From Xanthoparmelia taractica (Eukaryota > Ascomycota > Lecanoromycetes > Lecanorales > Parmeliaceae): DNA of 64,000 nt. Below, one piece after another: positions 10,608 to 19,892 of the stretch. Below the pieces are notes generated by a model. That model saw nothing but the letters and a program-made list of their open reading frames with translations, made no database searches and was not told where the DNA came from. Both the position numbers and the translations under genes were made by a program. Each line of letters starts with the position of its first letter. Positions within the stretch are counted from its first letter, which is position 1. The stretch spans positions 1 through 64,000 of the forward strand of contig JANQBS010000144.1 in NCBI GenBank assembly GCA_033085395.1, in the 5' to 3' direction.

Positions 10608-13192
10608 CTATTGTCCCGGATTGCCCGGTCTGTTTCTAAAGGCCATCTCCTGCAACCAATTGCTCTCTTTCTGCTTCTCCCTCTTTTTAGCCTTCCTTCT
10701 CGCCGGCTTCCCATAAAGTCCGCTGATTTCATCTCTCCGCTGTAGCGCTCCTGACAACTCCTGCGGGAGTTTCGGTGTCATAAAATGCAGCCATACCTTG
10801 CTTTTATCGAACACGGCTTCTAGTGTGGAAAGGTATTTGCCGCCACTGAGGGCGAGATGGTCAGTATGTCCATCTTGCATTTGTTGGATGCGGGAGGAGA
10901 GGTTCCCGCAATCGTCACGGAAACTTTCGTACATTGTCGCAAGTTGGACTGTGGGCAGGAGGAGAGATTGGTCCAGGGCGTAGGCTTTCACGTCATCAGG
11001 AAAAAGGTTGCGAAGATTGACTAGCAAGTTGTTGAGCGTTATGGTGCGGCCATCTGGGAGATTTTCATCTGGAATAGCAGCGAGGGACCGCATAGCACAT
11101 TGCTGATTTCGATTGAAGCTTGCTCTGTCAGATCCTCATGTCTGGTTATAGTCCCATTTACCTCACTGCAAAGATGATATATCTTGAGGAGGTCACGGTA
11201 CAAATTAGGGAGATCGAGGTCCTCGGTCAGGATGTAGTCCAAGTTGGTATCGGCTTTCCATAGAACACCGGGCACGTAAACCATGAGCCCAAACCTAATG
11301 ATGCGTTTGAAGCTCTGGACGTTAGGGATCTCAAGGCGGTAACCAGGATTGCTAAACACTTGAGATTGACAGACGTGCTTTGCTATTTCGAGGGCCACTT
11401 TTATTACGTCTTCGCATCCTGACCAATTTCTAAGAGATTGCCGGATCGGCTTTGCAACGACTAGAGTACAGCTCTCGGTCGCGCTTTCCATGCATGCTGA
11501 CTCGCCAGCTGGGTCACTCCTAATTGAGCAAAGAGTGGTCTTCTCATTACCGAGTTTGGATACCGTTGGCAGCGGGAATGGTGTCCCCGTTTCAAATACC
11601 GGACTCAACCCGGATTTTTCGACGTCGCTCCTTGTGGATGTATTGGAGCTGGCCATGGCGTGCTCCATGTTTGCAACCGTCGCGAGAAGAGATTCTGAGA
11701 GATCATCTCTGAAGATCCCCAACCAGTGCTCGCCAAGTTCCCTGTCTTTAGCCATTAAAAACCCACTGATAAAACAAGCACGAAAAACGGCCGAACGCCA
11801 AGTGATCAATAGCTCTCCAAAGGCTACCCACCATACCGCAACTCGCATGTCCAAGTAGTAAAACACGTATGATCCCATGAGGCTTACGCTGACGATGGAA
11901 GTGATGACCTGCCGCTTTTGTGAAGACCGCTGTTTTCTTGGAGCAGCCTGCACAAGGTTCCGTCGATGCGGCTTGTCAAAAATCCGGTGTTGTGCGTGAC
12001 GTGAGTCGCTGAAAGTCCATACAACTGTTTCGTCATCGAAGATGGCCCCAAGGTCTTGAGGGTTGATCTCTATTTATTGTTTGATGATGATAAGCAGTAT
12101 GAACGAAAATAACGCGATTCCACAATATCCAACAAGTCCCATGATGAGGGTTTGGGGGCTGTTGTTTTTCATCCGCAGTCCGTCATTGTAATATCCCGCC
12201 ACTTGAACTCCCGCGATAGCAACAAACGAGCAGATTCCGGTAAAAATATTGCCTAGAATTGGCAGGTCGGTAATCACTCTACATTTCGAGGTGATATGAT
12301 CGGCTGCGGCAGTCTGGGTTGGAGATATTCCGTGGTTCGGAAACTGAGAGACGTCGACCGAACGCGCTCAGTCAGCGACTTTTCGATCTCTGTCTCCTCG
12401 TGTATAATGGATGATACAAGCTTCATCGTCTCATCTGCATTCAACCGACTTCCCTTTATCCCGAGCACGATTTCGTAGTCTTCTTGGTCGCTACTTGCAC
12501 TGTCATCGCCATCGTCTTTCACCTTATTAGCTCTAAAGCAGAGTATGTGCTTGAAAGATGCTAATGCTTCATGCACATGGTCGGTCTGCTTGATATGTGC
12601 ACAAACGAATGCGACTTCGTCACGCTGCTCACTTGGCTTAATTTCAACAGCGTTCGGTGTGTACATACTCGTTGCGGGTGCTACGCTCAGCGGCGTCAGC
12701 TCGACCAGAGCCTCGCTCTTAGGGTCCAATTCACGACCAGTGAGTCGGCGTAGGATACGAGGCCCACTAAGCCGGATTGCACAGATCATCAATGAGAGGA
12801 TCCCAAGTGGCGCCGTTGCCATCAGGAATAACTGATCATGAGACGACGACACGCGAAGGAATTTTTTGCGTTGCGCTCGCCGACAAGAGTCATGATGGGA
12901 GCAACATTAGTTATTACAACAGCCCACACATCGCTCGAGAGGGCGATTGGTTCTTGGGTGGCTGTATATGTTTCTCTTGCAGAAAGCACAACAGACAATT
13001 TGACTGGCCAAGCTGGGACCACCTTCAGAAAAATTATCAAGAAAGAAAGAATTTTCGCTAACGAGTAGACCTTCGGGACTTGCCAGTTTGCTATATTAGG
13101 GTATTAGTAGTTGAGGCGAAATTGGTAGCGATTACTGCAGTCCTCGTACATGCGCAAATCAGTGATAAGGACTTACAACCTATGAAACGCAT
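10608..13192 (-). pseudogene. Multi-pass membrane protein of unknown function, frameshifted
   Basis: Reading leftward, a short first exon starts at 13,192 (MRFIG) and uses a GTAAGT donor. The next exon reads NWQVPKVYSLAKILSFLIIFLKVV, then membrane-like stretches VWAVVITNVAPIMTLVGE and LFLMATAPLGILSLMICAIRLSG. Further on are an acidic cytoplasmic-type region, two more hydrophobic segments (GNIFTGICSFVAIAGVQVAGYY and IMGLVGYCGIALFSFILLII) and a long C-terminal soluble region. The frame breaks at a T6 tract (12,862-12,867), near 12,276, at TAA 12,074-12,076, and near 11,080. The MATAPLG segment recalls a family of fungal membrane proteins sometimes joined to ankyrin or NLR-like parts. That is a memory-based resemblance only, and no ankyrin repeats are present here. 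The four breaks fit a decayed gene better than introns, because the frames on either side continue as sensible protein. Confidence 0.55.
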
Positions 13193-14330
13193 AGTCGCTG
13201 AATGAAAAGGACCTTCAACCGTACTTTACTCAAGAGTAGGAGAAGGAGGCGGAGGATAAGCCTTTGGTTAGTTTGGGTACACTTGGTCTTGGTAAGATGA
13301 TGCATATTCAAAGTCAGAGGTGGGTTTGGGGTAGATTTATATTCTTGCATTGCTCTCATCGCATGCCCGCTGGGAAGGCTGAACTGCCAAATAGGCAAAG
13401 TATCATGACAGACTGGTGCTTTTAGAATGTTTCTGGGTCAGAACCATGTATACTCCGCTTACAGTGCGGCGCCGCCGTCGATTAACCTACTGCAAGCAAG
13501 TGGTATTCGAGACGAACGGGGTGGTAACATTATATATCCTTTACCTGCCGTCAACACCGCATTGCTTGTTGAAGGAAGCTTGACCATTGGCCATTCTGCG
13601 ACTCACCAGGAGAAAGTGAAGCAACTGACAGTACTTATTACATAGCCTGGTAACAACCCATACACCCCCCTCCTTAGATTCCGGTGGATAGCCTCGTCGA
13701 AGCTGAAAGTCTCCATGTTTCTGGAGCTGAAGTAGGGATACGTCACTCTGCAGTTGCACGTAGCTCATTGTCACTAGGTGCTGGCCAGCGAGAGTAAGCT
13801 ACCTTGAACGATGATTGTGGCGCTTGAACCGCTGTTTCACCCCTGCACGGCTGCACCGCACTCACTTCAAAAGGCCGCTACGGTAAGTGACCCCTGCTTA
13901 CCGGGGTTGCAACACAATCCGCTGCGTGTTGTTGAAATGAAGCAATACAATAGAAGGGTTCACACTGGGCCACCCAGCACTGGTCTAATCCATATTGGGT
14001 TAGAGTAGGACCAAATTAGTACTAGGTGGCCCAGTGGGGGGTTTGGAGTGGGGGGTGAACTCTTCTAAACCATGCGATTGGACCTAGCGTGGGCATCTAC
14101 AGAACACAATGAGAATCCCGGGGTACGTAGAAGGATTGCTGACTATCTAGGATGGCGAGTGGCCAGCTATCAAAGCAGCTACTATTAAGAGGCTAACGTG
14201 TTGGCTAGGCGACCTAATCACATCTATACCACATTTCCATTGCAACACATGCCTATGAGCAGTCATTATTGAGTCCCTGAAATCGCCTCGGTATCACATT
14301 GAAGTAAACTTCACAACGCCATCCGACCAA
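13193..14330. other. Intergenic region with a foldback element
   Basis: No protein-like frame is seen. The one structured feature is the inverted repeat at 13,963-14,036, listed separately. The right end is the promoter of the DUF952 gene. Confidence 0.5.
13963..14036. repeat. 74-nt foldback element with 12-bp perfect inverted repeats
   Basis: CACTGGGCCACC at 13,963-13,974 is exactly complementary to GGTGGCCCAGTG at 14,025-14,036. The similarity extends about seven more bases inward (CAGCACT against TAGTACT read on the other strand), differing only at C/T positions. It could be the remnant of a miniature inverted-repeat element or a hairpin. No clear target-site duplication is visible. Confidence 0.5.
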
Positions 14331-14702
14331 ATGGCAAACGTTTCGCCACTTCCCAAGTACGTCTACAAGATCCTCCCAGAAGCGCCTCCAGATCCACTAC
14401 CAGCTAGCCTACCCCTCTCTGCTCTTGATGCCCAAGATGGCTTCATACATCTCTCCACCGCTGAACAGACGCCTGCTACTGCTGATCGCTTCTTCTCTAC
14501 AAGCAAGAAGCTGTGGGTGCTCAAGATACCTCTAAAGCAGATTGAAAGCAACGTGAGATGGGAAGAGAGCAAGAGCGGCTGCTTTGCCCATCTCTATGGA
14601 GCGGTATTAGGAAGGATGGAGGTAGAGAGCACGAAGGCGTTCACGAGAGGTGAGGATAACAAGTGGACAGCGAAGTTTGAGAAGGATGAATGGCTCTCTT
14701 GA
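14331..14702 (+). CDS. DUF952 domain protein
   Basis: A 123-residue intronless protein of the DUF952 family, found in bacteria and fungi and of unknown biochemical role. It shows the family hallmarks YVYKILPEA near the start, DGFIHLSTAEQ at about residues 36-46, the middle segment TADRFFSTSKKLWVLKI, and FAHLYGAVLGRMEV near residues 84-97. The HLS and HLYG histidines are the most conserved positions of the family and are both present. The start is the only reasonable Met, and the length is usual for the family. It ends 58 bp from the end of MED20, so the two genes converge. Confidence 0.85.
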   Translation: MANVSPLPKYVYKILPEAPPDPLPASLPLSALDAQDGFIHLSTAEQTPATADRFFSTSKKLWVLKIPLKQIESNVRWEESKSGCFAHLYGAVLGRMEVESTKAFTRGEDNKWTAKFEKDEWLS

Positions 14703-14760
14703 GATCTACTTGGACAGCCCCATATGTGGCGACCAGCCGAAAGAATTCTTATATATTTCA

Positions 14761-15507
14761 TCATCTCGGCCTCAGAAGCTCACACCACTGCCTTATGGTC
14801 CCCTCTCCATCTCCCAACCCCGGCACCCAGTATACCTCCCTCGCCCCGCGCAATGCCAATCCCTCCCAGAAACTCTTGACCACCGCTTCGCCTGCTTCCC
14901 AGCCCTCCTTATCCTGTTCAGTATCTTCACCAACCCAAGCAACCTCGCATACCGCTCCTCTTCCCATTTGCCCTCCTCCGCTGCCACCTTGCCTCAATTC
15001 TGCGACTCTAACCCTGAAATTGCCAATCTCAAAAGCATGCCCATTAATGGAATTAAGTATCTGCCGCTGCTGCCACAGTGGGCCAAACTTTGAGACAATA
15101 AGCTGAATGAACTCTTCGCTCGATGGACCGGCAGGAATGGAGACTATGGTCGCTGGCTCCCCATTTGCTGCTTCAGCGCTTATGTTGGATGAAGCTGGCG
15201 TTCCAGCTCGGGTCTGAGAAGCGGCGTGAGTGCTCGTTATAGCGACGTATGTTCGAGGTGCGTGATGTGAGAGGCTTAGAATTTGTAGGAAGCGGGGACC
15301 GGGAGATTTGGTCTTGTCGACGCCGTTTGTGAGAGAATGGGACGGTTGGGCGGGAGATTGGGGTGTATCACGGAAAATGCGGTAAGACAGTGCCCAAGGA
15401 GGCAGGGGAACAAGATCGTAGTGGGAGCTGAGTTTGGCGAGGATGTCTTGAGTAGGATTGGAGTCTGGGTTGGAGGCTGGCAGAAAGTAGAGCGCCGTCA
15501 CTGGCAT
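14761..15507 (-). CDS. MED20: Mediator complex subunit 20 (MED20/Srb2)
   Basis: The product is a 248-residue protein matching the fungal MED20 family, a head-module subunit of the Mediator complex that links transcription factors to RNA polymerase II. The start MPVTALYFLP is the family signature. The middle contains a Ser/Thr/Pro-rich loop. The C-terminal half (FEIGNFRVRVAELRQG, then VCEVAWVGED, and a final helix with KSFWEGLAL) follows the Med20 beta-barrel pattern and ends in REVYWVPG and IRQWCELL. The frame is uninterrupted with no intron. It converges with the DUF952 gene on its 3' side. Confidence 0.85.
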   Translation of the reverse strand: MPVTALYFLPASNPDSNPTQDILAKLSSHYDLVPLPPWALSYRIFRDTPQSPAQPSHSLTNGVDKTKSPGPRFLQILSLSHHAPRTYVAITSTHAASQTRAGTPASSNISAEAANGEPATIVSIPAGPSSEEFIQLIVSKFGPLWQQRQILNSINGHAFEIGNFRVRVAELRQGGSGGGQMGRGAVCEVAWVGEDTEQDKEGWEAGEAVVKSFWEGLALRGAREVYWVPGLGDGEGTIRQWCELLRPR

Positions 15508-16055
15508 GCTGCGACGGGACTGGTGATCAACTCATGGCGTCAGTCGTGTCTCCAGCTTCTCTGTCAAAATTCCCAGACATGTAGCATGGAGAAGACAGAC
15601 GCTCGCTCTTGCGCAAAGCTGAGAGCGCTGGAATGCGCTGGCTGGCTCGGATCGGTTTCCGAGGCTTGACAGCCAAGGCGCTATCTTTGATGCCTCAGGC
15701 ATCCATCAGCATCAGAGCCCATCTTTCGCGCTGCTTCAGCTGCAGAAAAACCATAGGTTTCGCAATTTTCAATTCCCTTTTCATCACCAGCAGTAAAATA
15801 GCTTTAGGACTGAAGGTCACGGAGCGTCTTTGTGGGGTATTCTGAGCCACTTGGTACATTTGCTGCTGCCTTCGTTGCCACTGCTCCTTTGCGGAGCGTT
15901 AGCGCAAAATCAGGCATCAGCTTTTGTACAATGCAAAATGCCAGAGCACGCAGGCTTCAACCGACATACAATCAACAATGATCAGTGAAAAGAATTCGTC
16001 GCTATCCTGATATTCTTCAACTTCATTCTCAGCATACGGCGTTGTTTCAAGCGAG
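15508..16055. promoter_or_regulatory. Divergent intergenic region between MED20 and the HeLo-kinase-protease gene
   Basis: These 548 bp separate two divergent starts. I see no conserved promoter word that I would name. I looked for an upstream coding segment that would supply the missing first helix of the HeLo domain of the rightward gene and did not find one. Confidence 0.4.
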
Positions 16056-19000
16056 ATGGAGCTCATCAGAAACGCCCACTCCCTGCTTCCGCGGCGGCTA
16101 ACCCAGATGTATGTTGACACAAAGAGGAGTTACGAACAAGTTGTGCAAGCCAACATCACCAATCCTCAACTCTCATCATTACATCTCAAGCTTAGAGTTC
16201 AGAAAGATCGATTGGTGGCATGGGGTTTAGAATGGGCCGACTCGAAAGCGGGTCAGACTGGCGACATTGATGGATCTCTGGATCGGGCAGGCATAAGCGA
16301 CTTGGTTGCCAGTATAATGTCATCCATCAGGGAATTGCTGGATGAAGCAGAACGAATTCAGCCACGCTCACGGCCACAAATTCCTGGAGGCTACCCTGTC
16401 GACAAGGCCGGGATGTTATTCAGTCCTACTAACCAGTGGACTTCTATTGACTTGGCACGCCTGGAAGACATTGTCAAGGATATCACGACCTCTATTGACA
16501 CACTATGCGATCTGTCCAGATCACAAGAGATCCTTCGCCATGGCTCTTCCGCTCAGAACGAAAAGCGCTCCACTGGCAAAACTGAAAAGCAATTCTCAAG
16601 TGCGGTCCTCAACCCTGGAAAGTCAGGCGTATCACATGCTCAGGTCGCCTTAGAGAATGCCACGACGGCTGTTAAAGAGTCCATACCAGCGTCTTGGTCT
16701 CAGGCCACTGCCTCAACACGGATTGATCCCAGCAGGTTGCGCTTCCCAGAGGCGAGAAAGACAACCGAATCGTCGCCACCATCGTACGAAAACATTGCGA
16801 ATAAATCTGATGACCGAGTGTTTGCCTGCTTACTCGATATGTTGCCATCGAACGCGCCACGAAACCAGTACGAAGGCAAACCGGTTCTGCTAGATTACGG
16901 GTTCATTCAAGATGTAGACCCCGAAACTGGTCGTTTACCATCACTTCGGCGTTACGAAGAACTCTGCATAGCTCTTGACCAAAAATCTGATGAAACTAGC
17001 TCCAGATACACTGGAACAATGAGACTCCTCGGTTGGTTCGTGAACCCTCATGGGCCGAGGTACGCCTTCGTCTATGAAGTACCCGGACCGGCTTCTCTGA
17101 GTATCACGTCTCTCGATCAGTATCACCCGCCGCAGAGTCTACTATCTTTTCTTCAGCATGCCGCAAACACCGTGACCATCAACATGCCTTGCTTGGAGGA
17201 CAGGTTTCGCCTTGCATTCCGGCTTGCGTTGAGTTTGCTTCATATCCACGCTAAAGGCGTATCCCACCGGAATATAAACAGCAGCAACGTCGTATTTGTG
17301 GACGTTGATCGCCCCACACATACCAACCCCATGCCATGGAAGGATGGCGCTATCCGACGTCCATTCCTCACTTCTTTCGATACCTCCGCAGAGGATACAC
17401 GTGCTGCTCACCAAGAAAGCTTCATTTCGAGCATTTACCGTCATCCGATGGCTGAAAGTGGTAAAAGGACTGCTTACAAGTCTGCTTACGATATCTACAG
17501 TTTGGGGTTGATCCTGTTGGAGGTGGGGTTGTGGATGCCGATCCATCAACTTTGGAAGACCAAATACTCGCACCAATCTTTCAAAGCAAGATTGCAGACT
17601 GTGTACTCCAAAAAGCTTGCCGGCAAATGTGGGGATAGGTACATGCGTGTAGTGGAGTACTGCCTGAGTGCTGCTGACGCCAAGCGTCCGAACCAACCTA
17701 ATGCAAATCAGCATCCCAGCGAAAGGCAACAACCAAAACTGCAGACGGACTTCTACTGGAACGCTCTCAAACCTCTAGAACGATGCTGCATGATCGATGA
17801 CGACGATCAACCGATCGTGCTGCCCGCCTCCTTCACCTCTGATCGGCCTGAGCCCCTGCCAGTGGCCAGTGAGGCGGTCTCGGCCCCAGTGCCTTGGCAG
17901 GCGCTCAAGGTTGATTCCCCTACCCAGCCAGGGCATAAGTGCGACTTACTCGTCTGGTCTCATAACATACCTCAGCCGGTCCGTGCTTATTTCGATACGG
18001 TTATGATGCCACGATTGAGTCGCATGCTTTCAAAGGCAATTAACAGATGGGAATCCTACGAAGTAAACGTATTCATGGCTGGAAAATCCCCAGAAACTGC
18101 CAAGCCAACAGTCTTGATGGTCTGTAGTAGCATCCTGAGAGCTTGGAAGATCTTGCAGTACGTGAACGAAGACAAGGGTATGTTCGACATTCAGGTCGCT
18201 TCTGGCCAGATTACTTGGTCGAAAAAGAAGAAACGGCGACAGAAAAAGGCTGTTACCCCAGAAGTGAGCCAAATAAAGGGTCGACAACCATCACGATACC
18301 AAGCAAAACCGACATGTGGAGCATCCATTGGTTGTTTTGTTGATGAGCAGCACTCGGAAGCGGTTACATTTGGAGGTATAGTCCTCGTCAATGGTGAAGC
18401 GCATGGAATGAGCGTACACCATATGCTCCAAGAGGACCAGGAGCCTGACCTTAGCTTGGACGGGTTGGAGAGCCTATTACCCGACGAAATGGCTATCCTC
18501 GACATTTCGGAAGACAAGTTGCACGACCTTGAGTGTCTTCGAGCCCTCGATTCGGATGACTCTGAAATGGTTGAAAATATCAATATGGGTGACCTGCCAG
18601 GTACCATGCCCGGCGAGGGTGAGCATATCATCGTCACACAGCCGGCCCTGGATGATGTTGAGGAGAATTTCTTCCCGGACGAAGACGAAATGAGTGATGA
18701 TCACCTTGTAAGCCATGGTTTGGGCAATATCCATGCATCTTCGGGGCTGAGACGTTTGACCTACGGATCTGTCGCGCATGAGGTCGATTGGGCACTCTTC
18801 AAAATTCACGAGGAGCGACGAGCGTCAACGAACACGGTGGAAGGAGGGGTCAAACATTGTCAAGCTCAAGGTGCATACCCCTCTCAGGTGCTCAAAGCCG
18901 AGGCTCTGGGAAGCCTACAGGTCCATGCATATGGTTCAACGAGCGGGCTCGCTGCCGGAACAATACTACCAACGATGCAACAAACCAAGATGCCGGGAAG

Positions 19001-19589
19001 GGTCTACCCGTCTCCTGTATGGCGTGTCAAAGGCGACTTTGGGGTGGGCGGCGACTCGGGTGCCTGGGTCATCGATAACGCAACTGGTGGGGTATGTGGC
19101 CATGTCACTGCCTACTCAGACTTTGGCCAATACGCTACAATTGCACCAATGGAGGTGATGCTTCATGATATGGAGCAAACACTAGGCGCAAGCGTGGCTC
19201 TACCACCAACACACCATGAGGCTGCAGTCATGTCGTTCAAGCACCAAATCGTTGCTGATGAAACACAACTGACCCAAGACAAGGGGAAGGGTCCCATCAA
19301 CTGTGACCATTCCCGGCGCCGAAGCATCGATTCCAACTACAATTCGGATAGCGAGCCCGAAGACGATGCCGCAAAAGAAAGAATGACTCCCCCATTGAGT
19401 CCCCCAATCGCGACTTCACCACCAGCATCATCGCACCAGCAGATGGCGGATCTCAGCCTTGACGAAGTCGCAAAGAAGTGGAACAGAGAGCAAGGGAAGA
19501 GGAATAGCAGGGGCGGCAGCCCCATCACAGGCAAAGGATTTGGAGAGCAGGTGCAGATGAAAGGAGATGGCGTTCAGGCTAGGTGTTGA
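16056..19589 (+). CDS. HeLo-like / pseudokinase / trypsin-like protease fusion protein
   Basis: A single 1,177-residue frame. Residues ~25-110 resemble the HeLo (HET-S/LopB type) helical domain: a helix with LHLKLRVQKDRLVAWGLEW, then further amphipathic helices. The hydrophobic first helix usual in HeLo domains is not obvious. Residues ~275-550 have a protein-kinase-like fold without catalytic residues: HRNIN (404-408) replaces HRDxxxxN, SFD (440-442) replaces DFG, and no Gly-rich loop or VAIK Lys is seen; an APE-like RHPMAESGK and DIYSLGLILLEVG remain. Residues 722-731 are a basic SKKKKRRQKK patch, a possible nuclear signal. Residues ~755-1065 look like a trypsin-type protease: His788/789 in GMSVHHML, Asp911 in DWALFKI, Ser1001 in GDSGAW, with a ~110-residue acidic insert between His and Asp. 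Known analogy: HeLo domains execute fungal cell death, and MLKL pairs a helical bundle with a pseudokinase. A death or defence role here is inference. Confidence 0.75.
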   Translation: MELIRNAHSLLPRRLTQMYVDTKRSYEQVVQANITNPQLSSLHLKLRVQKDRLVAWGLEWADSKAGQTGDIDGSLDRAGISDLVASIMSSIRELLDEAERIQPRSRPQIPGGYPVDKAGMLFSPTNQWTSIDLARLEDIVKDITTSIDTLCDLSRSQEILRHGSSAQNEKRSTGKTEKQFSSAVLNPGKSGVSHAQVALENATTAVKESIPASWSQATASTRIDPSRLRFPEARKTTESSPPSYENIANKSDDRVFACLLDMLPSNAPRNQYEGKPVLLDYGFIQDVDPETGRLPSLRRYEELCIALDQKSDETSSRYTGTMRLLGWFVNPHGPRYAFVYEVPGPASLSITSLDQYHPPQSLLSFLQHAANTVTINMPCLEDRFRLAFRLALSLLHIHAKGVSHRNINSSNVVFVDVDRPTHTNPMPWKDGAIRRPFLTSFDTSAEDTRAAHQESFISSIYRHPMAESGKRTAYKSAYDIYSLGLILLEVGLWMPIHQLWKTKYSHQSFKARLQTVYSKKLAGKCGDRYMRVVEYCLSAADAKRPNQPNANQHPSERQQPKLQTDFYWNALKPLERCCMIDDDDQPIVLPASFTSDRPEPLPVASEAVSAPVPWQALKVDSPTQPGHKCDLLVWSHNIPQPVRAYFDTVMMPRLSRMLSKAINRWESYEVNVFMAGKSPETAKPTVLMVCSSILRAWKILQYVNEDKGMFDIQVASGQITWSKKKKRRQKKAVTPEVSQIKGRQPSRYQAKPTCGASIGCFVDEQHSEAVTFGGIVLVNGEAHGMSVHHMLQEDQEPDLSLDGLESLLPDEMAILDISEDKLHDLECLRALDSDDSEMVENINMGDLPGTMPGEGEHIIVTQPALDDVEENFFPDEDEMSDDHLVSHGLGNIHASSGLRRLTYGSVAHEVDWALFKIHEERRASTNTVEGGVKHCQAQGAYPSQVLKAEALGSLQVHAYGSTSGLAAGTILPTMQQTKMPGRVYPSPVWRVKGDFGVGGDSGAWVIDNATGGVCGHVTAYSDFGQYATIAPMEVMLHDMEQTLGASVALPPTHHEAAVMSFKHQIVADETQLTQDKGKGPINCDHSRRRSIDSNYNSDSEPEDDAAKERMTPPLSPPIATSPPASSHQQMADLSLDEVAKKWNREQGKRNSRGGSPITGKGFGEQVQMKGDGVQARC

Positions 19590-19892
19590 GATTCCGTGTA
19601 TATGATACCGTGGGCGTTCAGAACAAGGAATATTGGTTAAGTCGAGGGTCTGCTATAGCTATATACCCATTTCCTTCACTGTGGTTGGGCGAAGCAACTG
19701 AGATCTTTGTGGGAAGATAACCCTTTTTAAAAAACGTGGTCCAGCAGCGATCCAGAATGAATATGTATTGGGCTTTTGGGCCGTTTCGATGGCCAAGACC
19801 CCTTTAGGTACCTTATTTGCAAAGTCTTAAAGCTAAAGTCTTTTTCCCCAACATATGGACAGAAATCCTCACTCTCACCTGCTCCGCGGCTC
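19590..19892. other. Convergent 3' intergenic spacer
   Basis: About 300 bp lie between the stop of the HeLo fusion gene and the end of the leftward thiolase gene. It is AT-richer than its neighbours and holds no reading frame of interest. Confidence 0.4.

Noticed and set aside
17142..17732. A 196-codon minus-strand frame opposite the pseudokinase region
   Set aside because: It is a shadow of the 1,177-residue frame and has no family features.
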